Below, piece by piece: positions 26,101-38,976 of a stretch of 64,000 nucleotides of DNA. Source of the stretch: Auanema rhodensis (taxonomy: Eukaryota; Nematoda; Chromadorea; Rhabditida; Rhabditidae). The translations under genes and the position numbers were made by a program. The stretch spans positions 620,001-684,000 of the forward strand of contig CAXKVF010000074.1 in assembly GCA_964057225.1 (NCBI GenBank), written 5' to 3'. The notes below the pieces were generated by a model that was not told the DNA's origin, made no database searches, and saw only the letters and a program-made list of their open reading frames with translations. Each line of letters starts with the position of its first letter. Within the stretch, counting starts at the first letter, position 1.

Positions 26101-28593
26101 TTTATTGATATTGGTGCATGGTAACCACGACTTTGAAATTTACGTGAACTTTAATTTATGCTAATTAAATGTACACGTGATGTGCACTTGGTATGTAACT
26201 CGCTTCACGTGAAAGATAAAGAGATGCGGTTTTCAAAATTAGATTCCCCATGTCCATATTAGTCTAAAAACAAATTTTTATTGATATTGGTGCATGGTAA
26301 CCATGACTTTGAAATTTACGTGAACTTTAATTTATGCTAATTAATGTACACGTGATGTGCACTTGGTATGTAACTCGCTTCACGTGAAAGTTAAAGAGAT
26401 GCGGTTTTCATAATTAGATTACCCATGTCCATATTAGTCTAAAAACAAATTTTTATTGATATTGGTTCATGGTAACCATGACTTTGAAATTTACGTGAAC
26501 TTTAATTTATGCTAATTAAATGTACACGTGATGTGCACTTGGTATGTAACATCGCTTCACGTGAAAGATAAAGAGATGCGTTTTCAAAATAGATCCCCCA
26601 TGTCCATATTAGTCTAAAAACTAATTTTTATTGATATTGGTGCATGGGTAACCATGACTTTGAAATTTACGTGAACATTAATTTATGCTAATTAAATGTA
26701 CACGTGATGTGCACTTGGTATGTAACTCGCTTCACGTGAAAGATAAAGAGATGCGGTTTTCAAAATTAGATTCCCCATGTCCATATTAGTCTAAAAACAA
26801 ATTTTTATTGATATTGGTGCATGGTAACCATGACTTTGAATTTACGTGAACTTTATTTATGCTAATTAAATGTACACGTGATGTGCACTTGGTATGTAAC
26901 TCGCTTCACGTGAAAGATAAAGAGATGCGGTTTTCAAAATTAGATTCCCCATGTCCATATTAGTCTAAAAACAAATTTTTATTGATATTGGTTCATGGTA
27001 ACCATGACTTTGAAATTTACGTGAACTTTAATTTATGCTAATTAAATGTACACGTGATGTGCACTTGGTATGTAACTCGCTTCACGTGAAAGATAAAGAG
27101 ATACGGTTTTCAAAATTAGATTCCCCATGTCCATATTAGTCTAAAAACAAATTTTTATTGATATTGGTGCATGGTAACCATGACTTTGAAATTTACGTGA
27201 ACTTTAATTTATGCTAATTAAATGTACACGTGATGTGCACTTGGTATGTAACTCGCTTCACGTGAAAGATAAAGAGATGCGGTTTCCAAAATTAGATTCC
27301 CCATGTCCATATTAGTCTAAAAACAAATTTTTATTGATATTGGTGCATGGTAACCACTGACTTTGAAATTTACGTGAACTTTAATTTATGCTAATTAAAT
27401 GTACACGTGATGTGCACTTGGTATGTAACTCGCTTCACGTGAAAGATAAAGAGATGCGGTTTTCAAAATTAGATTCCCCCATGTCCATATTAGTCTAAAA
27501 ACAAATTTTTATTGATATTGGTGCATGGTAACCATGACTTTGAAATTTACGTGAACTTAATTTATGCTAATTAAATGTACACGTGAGTGCACTTGGTATG
27601 TAACTCGCTTCACGTGAAAGATAAAGAGATGCGGTTTTCAAAATTAGATTCCCCATGTCCATATTAGTCTAAAAACAAATTTTTATTGATATTGGTGCAT
27701 GGTAACCATGACTTTGAATTTTACGTGAACTTTAATTTATGCTAATTAAATGTACACGTGATGTGCACTTGGTATGTAACTCGCTTCACGTGAAAGATAA
27801 AGAGATGCGGTTTTCAAAATTAGATTCCCCATGTCCATATTAGTCTAAAACAAATTTTGTATTGATATTGGTTCATGGTAACCATGACTTTGAAATTTAC
27901 GTGAACTTTATTAATTTATGCTAATTAAATGTACACGTGATGTGCACTTGGTATGTAACTCGCTTCACGTGAAAGATAAAGAGATGCGGTTTTCAAAATT
28001 AGATTCCCCATGTCCATATTAGTCTAAAAACAAATTTTTATTGATATTGGTGCATGGTAACCATGACTTTGAAATTTACGTGAACTTTAATTTATGCTAA
28101 TTAAATGTACACGTGATGTGCACTTGGTATGTAACTCGCTTCACGTGAAAGATAAAGAGATGCGGTTTTCAAAATTAGATTACCCATGTCCATATTAGTC
28201 TAAAAACAAATTTTTATTGATATTGGTGCATGGTAACCATGACTTTGAATTTTACGTGAACTTTAATTTATGCTAATTAAATGTACACGTGATGTGCACT
28301 TGGTATGTAACTCGCTTCACGTGAAAGATAAAGAGATGCGGTTTTCAAAATTAGATTCCCCATGTCCATATTAGTCTAAAAACAAATTTTTATTGATATT
28401 GGTGCATGGTAACCATGACTTTGAAATTTACGTGAACTTTAATTTATGCTAATTAAATGTACACGTGATGTGCACTTGGTATGTAACTAGTTTCACGTGA
28501 AAGATAAAGAGATACGGTTTTCACAATTAGATTCCCCATGTCCATATTAGTCTAAAAACAAATTTTTATTGATATTGGTTCATGGTAACCATG
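20146..28593 (+). repeat. 15-monomer HOR (2640 bp), about three imperfect copies
   Basis: Markers recur 2640 bp apart: GATACGG (A at 20594, 23234, 25874, 28514), TTTTCATAATTAG (T at 21132, 23772, then 26411 after a 1-bp deletion). AACTAGC near 23211 becomes AACTAGTTT in the last two units, showing stepwise change. 20498-21729 matches 23138-24369, and 24370-25953 matches 27007-28593. Units are mosaics: one monomer is absent in the first half of unit 2 relative to unit 1 and one is gained in the second half, so the total stays 15. The indel-rich patch lies in the third unit. Confidence 0.88.
26306..28065 (+). repeat. Indel-rich patch of ten satellite monomers
   Basis: Fourteen small indels lie between about 26343 and 27914: loss of A (26344), gain of A (26551), loss of G and of T (26581-26590), gain of G (26648), two losses (26840-26856), gain of T (27358), gain of C (27476), loss of T (27557), loss of T (27586), loss of A with gain of G (27848-27859), and gain of 3 bp (27911). 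They sum to zero, so the ten monomers total exactly 1760 bp. The monomers at 26657 and 27007 are clean. None of these indels is shared with another copy in the window. Outside the patch only five single-base deletions are seen in about 62 kb. Local assembly or consensus error is the simplest explanation; true local hypermutation is the alternative. Confidence 0.85.
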
Positions 28594-30529
28594 ACTTTGA
28601 AATTTACGTGAACTTTAATTTATGCTAATTAAATGTACACGTGATGTGCACTTGGTATGTAACTCGCTTCACGTGAAAGATAAAGAGATGCGGTTTTCAA
28701 AATTAGATCCCCCATGTCCATATTAGTCTAAAAACTAATTTTTATTGATATTGGTGCATGGTAACCATGACTTTGAAATTTACGTGAACATTAATTTATG
28801 CTAATTAAATGTACACGTGATGTGCACTTGGTATGTAACTCGCTTCACGTGAAAGATAAAGAGATGCGGTTTTCAAAATTAGATTCCTCATGTCCATATT
28901 AGTCTAAAAACAAATTTTTATTGATATTGGTGCATGGTAACCATGACTTTGAAATTTACGTGAACTTTAATTTATGCTAATTAAATGTACACGTGATGTG
29001 CACTTGGTATGTAACTCGCTTCACGTGAAAGATAAAGAGATGCGGTTTTCAAAATTAGATTACCCATGTCCATATTAGTCTAAAAACAAATTTTTATTGA
29101 TATTGGTTCATGGTAACCATGACTTTGAAATTTACGTGAACTTTAATTTATGCTAATTAAATGTACACGTGATGTGCACTTGGTATGTAACTCGCTTCAC
29201 GTGAAAGATAAAGAGATGCGGTTTTCAAAATTAGATCCCCCATGTCCATATTAGTCTAAAAACAAATTTTTATTGATATTGGTGCATGGTAACCATGACT
29301 TTGAAATTTACGTGAACTTTAATTTATGCTAAATAAATGTACACGTGATGTGCACTTGGTATGTAACTCGCTTCACGTGAAAGATAAAGAGATGCGGTTT
29401 TCAAAATTAGATTCCCCATGTCCATATTAGTCTAAAAACAAATTTTTATTGATATTGGTGCATGGTAACCATGACTTTGAAATTTACGTGAACTTTAATT
29501 TATGCTAATTAAATGTACACGTGATGTGCACTTGGTATGTAACTCGCTTCACGTGAAAGTTAAAGAGATGCGGTTTTCATAATTAGATTACCCATGTCCA
29601 TATTAGTCTAAAAACAAATTTTTATTGATATTGGTTCATGGTAACCATGACTTTGAAATTTACGTGAACTTTAATTTATGCTAATTAAATGTACACGTGA
29701 TGTGCACTTGGTATGTAACTCGCTTCACGTGAAAGATAAAGAGATGCGGTTTTCAAAATTAGATCCCCCATGTCCATATTAGTCTAAAAACTAATTTTTA
29801 TTGATATTGGTGCATGGTAACCATGACTTTGAAATTTACGTGAACATTAATTTATGCTAATTAAATGTACACGTGATGTGCACTTGGTATGTAACTCGCT
29901 TCACGTGAAAGATAAAGAGATGCGGTTTTCAAAATTAGATTCCTCATGTCCATATTAGTCTAAAAACAAATTTTTATTGATATTGGTGCATGGTAACCAT
30001 GACTTTGAAATTTACGTGAACTTTAATTTATGCTAATTAAATGTACACGTGATGTGCACTTGGTATGTAACTCGCTTCACGTGAAAGATAAAGAGATGCG
30101 GTTTTCAAAATTAGATTACCCATGTCCATATTAGTCTAAAAACAAATTTTTATTGATATTGGTTCATGGTAACCATGACTTTGAAATTTACGTGAACTTT
30201 AATTTATGCTAATTAAATGTACACGTGATGTGCACTTGGTATGTAACTCGCTTCACGTGAAAGATAAAGAGATGCGGTTTTCAAAATTAGATCCCCCATG
30301 TCCATATTAGTCTAAAAACAAATTTTTATTGATATTGGTGCATGGTAACCATGACTTTGAAATTTACGTGAACTTTAATTTATGCTAAATAAATGTACAC
30401 GTGATGTGCACTTGGTATGTAACTCGCTTCACGTGAAAGATAAAGAGATGCGGTTTTCAAAATTAGATTACCCATGTCCATATTAGTCTAAAAACAAATT
30501 TTTATTGATATTGGTTCATGGTAACCATG
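28594..30529 (+). repeat. 6-monomer HOR (1056 bp), five monomers of each unit matching
   Basis: 28594-29473 matches 29650-30529. The order is GATCCCCC with AAAACTAATTTTT, then GAACATTAAT with TTCCTC, then TTACCC, GATCCCCC, then GCTAAATAAATG (29331 and 30387). The monomer between the two, at 29474, carries TTTTCATAATTAG and A87T from the preceding 15-monomer family. The first three monomers also resemble 26306-26832. Confidence 0.9.
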
Positions 30530-32289
30530 ACTTTGAAATTTACGTGAACTTTAATTTATGCTAATTAAATGTACACGTGATGTGCACTTGGTATGTAACT
30601 CGCTTCACGTGAAAGATAAAGAGATGCGGTTTTCAAAATTAGATCCCCCATGTCCATATTAGACTAAAAACAAATTTTTATTGATATTGGTGCATGGTAA
30701 CCATGACTTTGAAATTTACGTGAACTTTAATTTATGCTAATTAAATGTACACGTGATGTGCACTTGGTATGTAACTCGCTTCACGTGAAAGATAAAGAGA
30801 TGCGGTTTTCAAAATTAGATTCCCCATGTCCATATTAGTCTAAAAACAAATTTTTATTGATATTGCTTCATGGTAACCATGACTTTGAAATTTACGTGAA
30901 CTTTAATTTATGCTAATTAAATGTACACGTGATGTGCACTTGGTATGTAACTCGCTTCACGTGAAAGATAAAGAGATGCGGTTTTCAAAATTAGATTCCC
31001 CATGTCCATATTAGTCTAAAAACAAATTTTTATTGATATTGGTTCATGGTAACCATGACTTTGAAATTTACGTGAACTTTAATTTATGCTAATTAAATGT
31101 ACACGTGATGTGCACTTGGTATGTAACTCGCTTCACGTGAAAGATAAAGAGATGCGGTTTTCAAAATTAGATCCCCCATGTCCATATTAGTCTAAAAACA
31201 AATTTTTATTGATATTGGTGCATGGTAACCATGACTTTGAAATTTACGTGAACTTTAATTTATGCTAATTAAATGTACACGTGATGTGCACTTGGTATGT
31301 AACTCGCTTCACGTGAAAGATAAAGAGATGCGGTTTTCAAAATTAGATCACCCATGTCCATATTAGTCTAAAAACAAATTTTTATTGATATTGGTTCATG
31401 GTAACCATGACTTTGAAATTTACGTGAACTTTAATTTATGCTAATTAAATGTACACGTGATGTGCACTTGGTATGTAACTCGCTTCACGTGAAAGATAAA
31501 GAGATGCGGTTTTCAAAATTAGATCCCCCATGTCCATATTAGACTAAAAACAAATTTTTATTGATATTGGTGCATGGTAACCATGACTTTGAAATTTACG
31601 TGAACTTTAATTTATGCTAATTAAATGTACACGTGATGTGCACTTGGTATGTAACTCGCTTCACGTGAAAGATAAAGAGATGCGGTTTTCAAAATTAGAT
31701 TCCCCATGTCCATATTAGTCTAAAAACAAATTTTTATTGATATTGCTTCATGGTAACCATGACTTTGAAATTTACGTGAACTTTAATTTATGCTAATTAA
31801 ATGTACACGTGATGTGCACTTGGTATGTAACTCGCTTCACGTGAAAGATAAAGAGATGCGGTTTTCAAAATTAGATTCCCCATGTCCATATTAGTCTAAA
31901 AACAAATTTTTATTGATATTGGTTCATGGTAACCATGACTTTGAAATTTACGTGAACTTTAATTTATGCTAATTAAATGTACACGTAATGTGCACTTGGT
32001 ATGTAACTCGCTTCACGTGAAAGATGAAGAGATGCGGTTTTCAAAATTAGATTCCCCATGTCCATATTAGTCTAAAAACAAATTTTTATTGATATTGCTT
32101 CATGGTAACCATGACTTTGAAATTTACGTGAACTTTAATTTATGCTAATTAAATGTACACGTGATGTGCACTTGGTATGTAACTCGCTTCACGTGAAAGA
32201 TAAAGAGATGCGGTTTCCAAAATTAGATTCCCCATGTCCATATTAGTCTAAAAACAAATTTTTATTGATATTGGTTCATGGTAACCATG
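30530..32289 (+). repeat. 5-monomer HOR (880 bp), two copies
   Basis: GATCCCCC with ATTAGACTAAAA (near 30663 and 31543), then GCTTC, then GGTTC monomers repeat 880 bp apart. The fourth monomers differ: 31058 has GATCCCCC, while 31938 has ACGTAATG and A89G. Confidence 0.85.
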
Positions 32290-33520
32290 ACTTTGAAATT
32301 TACGTGAACTTTAATTTATGCTAATTAAATGTACACGTGATGTGCACTTGGTATGTAACTCGCTTCACGTGAAAGATAAAGAGATGCGGTTTCCAAAATT
32401 AGATTCCCCATGTCCATATTAGTCTAAAAACAAATTTTTATTGATATTGGTTCATGGTAACCATGACTTTGAAATTTACGTGAACTTTAATTTATGCTAA
32501 TTAAATGTACACGTGATGTGCACTTGGTATGTAACTCGCTTCACGTGAAAGATAAAGAGATGCGGTTTTCAAAATTAGATTCCCCATGTCCATATTAGTC
32601 TAAAAACAAATTTTTATTGATATTGGTGCATGGTAACCATGACTTTGAAATTTACGTGAACTTTAATTTATGCTAATTAAATGTACACGTGATGTGCACT
32701 TGGTATGTAACTCGCTTCACGTGAAAGATAAAGAGATGCGGTTTACAAAATTAGATTCCCCATGTCCATATTAGTCTAAAAACAAATTTTTATTGATATT
32801 GGTGCATGGTAACCATGACTTTGAAATTTACGTGAACTTTAATTTATGCTAATTAAATGTACACGTGATGTGCACTTGGTATGTAACTCGCTTCACGTGA
32901 AAGATAAAGAGATGCGGTTTTCAAAATTAGATTCCCCATGTCCATATTAGTCTAAAAACAAATTTTTATTGATATTGCTTCATGGTAACCATGACTTTGA
33001 AATTTACGTGAACTTTAATTTATGCTAATTAAATGTACACGTGATGTGCACTTGGTATGTAACTCGCTTCACGTGAAAGATAAAGAGATGCGGTTTTCAA
33101 AATTAGATTCCCCATGTCCATATTAGTCTAAAAACAAATTTTTATTGATATTGGTTCATGGTAACCATGACTTTGAAATTTACGTGAACTTTAATTTATG
33201 CTAATTAAATGTACACGTGATGTGCACTTGGTATGTAACTCGCTTCACGTGAAAGATAAAGAGATGCGGTTTACAAAATTAGATTCCCCATGTCCATATT
33301 AGTCTAAAAACAAATTTTTATTGATATTGCTTCATGGTAACCATGACTTTGAAATTTACGTGAACTTTAATTTATGCTAATTAAATTTACACGTGATGTG
33401 CACTTGGTATGTAACTCGCTTCACGTGAAAGATAAAGAGATGCGGTTTCCAAAATTAGATTCCCATGTCCATATTAGTCTAAAAACAAATCTTTATTGAT
33501 ATTGGTTCATGGTAACCATG
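32290..33520 (+). repeat. Short-period satellite segment with TTTCCAAA and TTTACAAA variants
   Basis: Seven monomers. GGTTTACAAA occurs at 32744 and 33272, three monomers apart; GGTTTCCAAA is near 32216, 32392 and 33449. The last monomer (33346) is 175 bp because of a lost C in TTCCCATG near 33463, and has TTTACACG plus CTTTATTG. These last changes are private to that copy. Confidence 0.75.
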
Positions 33521-36500
33521 ACTTTGAAATTTACGTGAACTTTAATTTATGCTAATTAAATGTACACGTGATGTGCACTTGGTATGTAACTTGCTTCACG
33601 TGAATGATAAAGAGATGCGGTTTTCAAATTTAGATTCCCCATGTCCATATTAGTCTAAAAACAAATTTTTATTGATATTGCTTCATGGTAACCATGACTT
33701 TGAAATTTACGTGAACTTTAATTTATGCTAATTAAATGTACACGTGATGTGCACTTGGTATGTAACTCGCTTCACGTGAAAGATAAAGAGATGCGGTTTT
33801 CAAAATTAGATTCCCCATGTCCATATTAGTCTAAAAACAAATTTTTATTGATATTGCTTCATGGTAACCATGACTTTGAAATTTACGTGAACTTTAATTT
33901 ATGCTAATTAAATGTACACGTGATGTGCACTTGGTATGTAACTCGCTTCACGTGAAAGATAAAGAGATGCGGTTTTCAAAATTAGATTCCCCATGTCCAT
34001 ATTAGTCTAAAAACAAATTTTTATTGATATTGCTTCATGGTAACCATGACTTTGAAATTTACGTGAACTTTAATTTATGCTAATTAAATGTACACGTGAT
34101 GTGCACTTGGTATGTAACTCGCTTCACGTGAAAGATAAAGAGATGCGGTTTTCAAAATTAGATTCCCCATGTCCATATTAGTCTAAAAACAAATTTTTAT
34201 TGATATTGGTTCATGGTAACCATGACTTTGAAATTTACGTGAACTTTAATTTATGCTAATTAAATGTACACGTGATGTGCACTTGGTATGTAACTCGCTT
34301 CACGTGAAAGATAAGGAGATGCGGTTTTCAAAATTAGATTCCCCATGTCCATATTAGTCTAAAAACAAATTTTTATTGATATTGGTTCATGGTAACCATG
34401 ACTTTGAAATTTACGTGAACTTTAATTTATGCTAATTAAATGTACACGTGATGTGCACTTGGTATGTAACTCGCTTCACGTGAAAGATAAAGAGATGCGG
34501 TTTTCAAAATTAGATTCCCCATGTCCATATTAGTCTAAAAACAAATTTTTATTGATATTGGTTCATGGTAACCATGACTTTGAAATTTACGTGAACTTTA
34601 ATTTATGCTAATTAAATGTACACGTGATGTGCACTTGGTATGTAACTCGCTTCACGTGAAAGATAAGGAGATGCGGTTTTCAAAATTAGATTCCCCATGT
34701 CCATATTAGTCTAAAAACAAATTTTTATTGATATTGGTTCATGGTAACCATGACTTTGAAATTTACGTGAACTTTAATTTATGCTAATTAAATGTACACG
34801 TGATGTGCACTTGGTATGTAACTCGCTTCACGTGAAAGATAAAGAGATGCGGTTTTCAAAATTAGATTCCCCATGTCCATATTAGTCTAAAAACAAATTT
34901 TTATTGATATTGGTGCATGGTAACCATGACTTTGAAATTTACGTGAACTTTAATTCATGCTAATTAAATGTACACGTGATGTGCACTTGGTATGTAACTT
35001 GCTTCACGTGAATGATAAAGAGATGCAGTTTTCAAATTTAGATTCCCCATGTCCATATTAGTCTAAAAACAAATTTTTATTGATATTGCTTCATGGTAAC
35101 CATGACTTTGAAATTTACGTGAACTTTAATTTATGCTAATTAAATGTACACGTGATGTGCACTTGGTATGTAACTCGCTTCACGTGAAAGATAAAGAGAT
35201 GCGGTTTTCAAAATTAGATTCCCCATGTCCATATTAGTCTAAAAACAAATTTTTATTGATATTGCTTCATGGTAACCATGACTTTGAAATTTACGTGAAC
35301 TTTAATTTATGCTAATTAAATGTACACGTGATGTGCACTTGGTATGTAACTCGCTTCACGTGAAAGATAAAGAGATGCGGTTTTCAAAATTAGATTCCCC
35401 ATGTCCATATTAGTCTAAAAACAAATTTTTATTGATATTGGTTCATGGTAACCATGACTTTGAAATTTACGTGAACTTTAATTTATGCTAATTAAATGTA
35501 CACGTGATGTGCACTTGGTATGTAACTCGCTTCACGTGAAAGATAAAGAGATGCGGTTTTCAAAATTAGATTCCCCATGTCCATATTAGTCTAAAAACAA
35601 ATTTTTATTGATATTGGTGCATGGTAACCATGACTTTGAAATTTACGTGAACTTTAATTTATGCTAATTAAATGTACACGTGATGTGCACTTGGTATGTA
35701 ACTCGCTTCACGTGAAAGATAAAGAGATGCGGTTTTCAAAATTAGATTCCCCATGTCCATATTAGTCTAAAAACAAATTTTTATTGATATTGGTTCATGG
35801 TAACCATGACTTTGAAATTTACGTGAACTTTAATTTATGCTAATTAAATGTACACGTGATGTGCACTTGGTATGTAACTTGCTTCACGTGAATGATAAAG
35901 AGATGCGGTTTTCAAATTTAGATTCCCCATGTCCATATTAGTCTAAAAACAAATTTTTATTGATATTGCTTCATGGTAACCATGACTTTGAAATTTACGT
36001 GAACTTTAATTTATGCTAATTAAATGTACACGTGATGTGCACTTGGTATGTAACTCGCTTCACGTGAAAGATAAAGAGATGCGGTTTTCAAAATTAGATT
36101 CCCCATGTCCATATTAGTCTAAAAACAAATTTTTATTGATATTGCTTCATGGTAACCATGACTTTGAAATTTACGTGAACTTTAATTTATGCTAATTAAA
36201 TGTACACGTGATGTGCACTTGGTATGTAACTCGCTTCACGTGAAAGATAAAGAGATGCGGTTTTCAAAATTAGATTCCCCATGTCCATATTAGTCTAAAA
36301 ACAAATTTTTATTGATATTGGTTCATGGTAACCATGACTTTGAAATTTACGTGAACTTTAATTTATGCTAATTAAATGTACACGTGATGTGCACTTGGTA
36401 TGTAACTCGCTTCACGTGAAAGATAAGGAGATGCGGTTTTCAAAATTAGATTCCCCATGTCCATATTAGTCTAAAAACAAATTTTTATTGATATTGGTTC

Positions 36501-37216
36501 ATGGTAACCATGACTTTGAAATTTACGTGAACTTTAATTTATGCTAATTAAATGTACACGTGATGTGCACTTGGTATGTAACTCGCTTCACGTGAAAGAT
36601 AAAGAGATGCGGTTTTCAAAATTAGATTCCCCATGTCCATATTAGTCTAAAAACAAATTTTTATTGATATTGGTGCATGGTAACCATGACTTTGAAATTT
36701 ACGTGAACTTTAATTCATGCTAATTAAATGTACACGTGATGTGCACTTGGTATGTAACTTGCTTCACGTGAATGATAAAGAGATGCGGTTTTCAAATTTA
36801 GATTCCCCATGTCCATATTAGTCTAAAAACAAATTTTTATTGATATTGCTTCATGGTAACCATGACTTTGAAATTTACGTGAACTTTAATTTATGCTAAT
36901 TAAATGTACACGTGATGTGCACTTGGTATGTAACTCGCTTCACGTGAAAGATAAAGAGATGCGGTTTTCAAAATTAGATTCCCCATGTCCATATTAGTCT
37001 AAAAACAAATTTTTATTGATATTGCTTCATGGTAACCATGACTTTGAAATTTACGTGAACTTTAATTTATGCTAATTAAATGTACACGTGATGTGCACTT
37101 GGTATGTAACTCGCTTCACGTGAAAGATAAAGAGATGCGGTTTTCAAAATTAGATTCCCCATGTCCATATTAGTCTAAAAACAAATTTTTATTGATATTG
37201 GTTCATGGTAACCATG
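33521..37216 (+). repeat. 5-/10-monomer HOR marked by AATGATAAAG and CAAATTTAG
   Basis: The AACTTGC + AATGATAAAG + CAAATTTAG + GCTTC monomer starts at 33521, 34929, 35809 and 36689 (spacings of 8, 5 and 5 monomers) and is followed each time by a GCTTC monomer. 34577-35456 matches 36337-37216 as a 10-monomer (1760-bp) unit, sharing ATAAGGAG (34668 and 36428) and TTCATGC. GATGCAGTT at 35026 is private to one copy. Confidence 0.88.
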
Positions 37217-38976
37217 ACTTTGAAATTTACGTGAACTTTAATTTATGCTAATTAAATGTACACGTGATGTGCACTTGGTATGTAACTCGCTTCACGTGAA
37301 AGATAAAGAGATGCGGTTTTCAAAATTAGATTCCCCATGTCCATATTAGTCTAAAAACAAATTTTTATTGATATTGCTTCATGGTAACCATGACTTTGAA
37401 ATTTACGTGAACTTTAATTTATGCTAATTAAATGTACACGTGATGTGCACTTGGTATGTAACTCGCTTCACGTGAAAGATAAAGAGATGCGGTTTTCAAA
37501 ATTAGATTCCTCATGTCCATATTAGTCTAAAAACAAATTTTTATTGATATTGGTTCATGGTAACCATGACTTTGAAATTTACGTGAACTTTAATTTATGC
37601 TAATTAAATGTACACGTGATGTGCACTTGGTATGTAACTCGCTTCACGTGAAAGATAAAGAGATGCGGTTTTCAAAATTAGATTCCCCATGTCCATATTA
37701 GTCTAAAAACAAATTTTTATTGATATTGCTTCATGGTAACCATGACTTTGAAATTTACGTGAACTTTAATTTATGCTAATTAAATGTACACGTGATGTGC
37801 ACTTGGTATGTAACTCGCTTCACGTGAAAGATAAAGAGATGCGGTTTTCAAAATTAGATTCCCCATGTCCATATTAGTCTAAAAACAAATTTTTATTGAT
37901 ATTGGTGCATGGTAACCATGACTTTGAATTTTACGTGAACTTTAATTTATGCTAATTAAATGTACACGTGATGTGCACTTGGTATGTAACTCGCTTCACG
38001 TGAAAGATAAAGAGATGCGGTTTTCAAAATTAGATTCCCCATGTCCATATTAGTCTAAAAACAAATTTTTATTGATATTGGTGCATGGTAACCATGACTT
38101 TGAAATTTACGTGAACTTTAATTTATGCTAATTAAATGTACACGTGATGTGCACTTGGTATGTAACTCGCTTCACGTGAAAGATAAAGAGATGCGGTTTT
38201 CAAAATTAGATTCCCCATGTCCATATTAGTCTAAAAACAAATTTTTATTGATATTGGTGCATGGTAACCATGACTTTGAATTTTACGTGAACTTTAATTT
38301 ATGCTAATTAAATGTACACGTGATGTGCACTTGGTATGTAACTCGCTTCACGTGAAAGATAAAGAGATGCGGTTTTCAAAATTAGATTCCCCATGTCCAT
38401 ATTAGTCTAAAAACAAATTTTTATTGATATTGGTGCATGGTAACCATGACTTTGAAATTTACGTGAACTTTAATTTATGCTAATTAAATGTACACGTGAT
38501 GTGCACTTGGTATGTAACTCGCTTCACGTGAAAGATAAAGAGATGCGGTTTTCAAAATTAGATTCCCCATGTCCATATTAGTCTAAAAACAAATTTTTAT
38601 TGATATTGCTTCATGGTAACCATGACTTTGAAATTTACGTGAACTTTAATTTATGCTAATTAAATGTACACGTGATGTGCACTTGGTATGTAACTCGCTT
38701 CACGTGAAAGATAAAGAGATGCGGTTTTCAAAATTAGATTCCCCATGTCCATATTAGTCTAAAAACAAATTTTTATTGATATTGGTGCATGGTAACCATG
38801 ACTTTGAAATTTACGTGAACTTTAATTTATGCTAATTAAATGTACACGTGATGTGCACTTGGTATGTAACTCGCTTCACGTGAAAGATAAAGAGATGCGG
38901 TTTTCAAAATTAGATTCCCCATGTCCATATTAGTCTAAAAACAAATTTTTATTGATATTGGTGCATGGTAACCATG
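37217..38976 (+). repeat. Satellite monomers with weak periodicity
   Basis: Ten monomers in perfect register. GAATTTTACG occurs in the monomers starting at 37921 and 38273, two apart, and GCTTC, GGTTC and GGTGC ends alternate without a clear long unit. TTCCTC occurs once near 37510. I see nothing else in this stretch. Confidence 0.7.

Noticed and set aside
33346-33520. A second indel-rich patch near 33.4 kb
   Set aside because: Only one deleted C and a few substitutions are present, which is within the background of the array.
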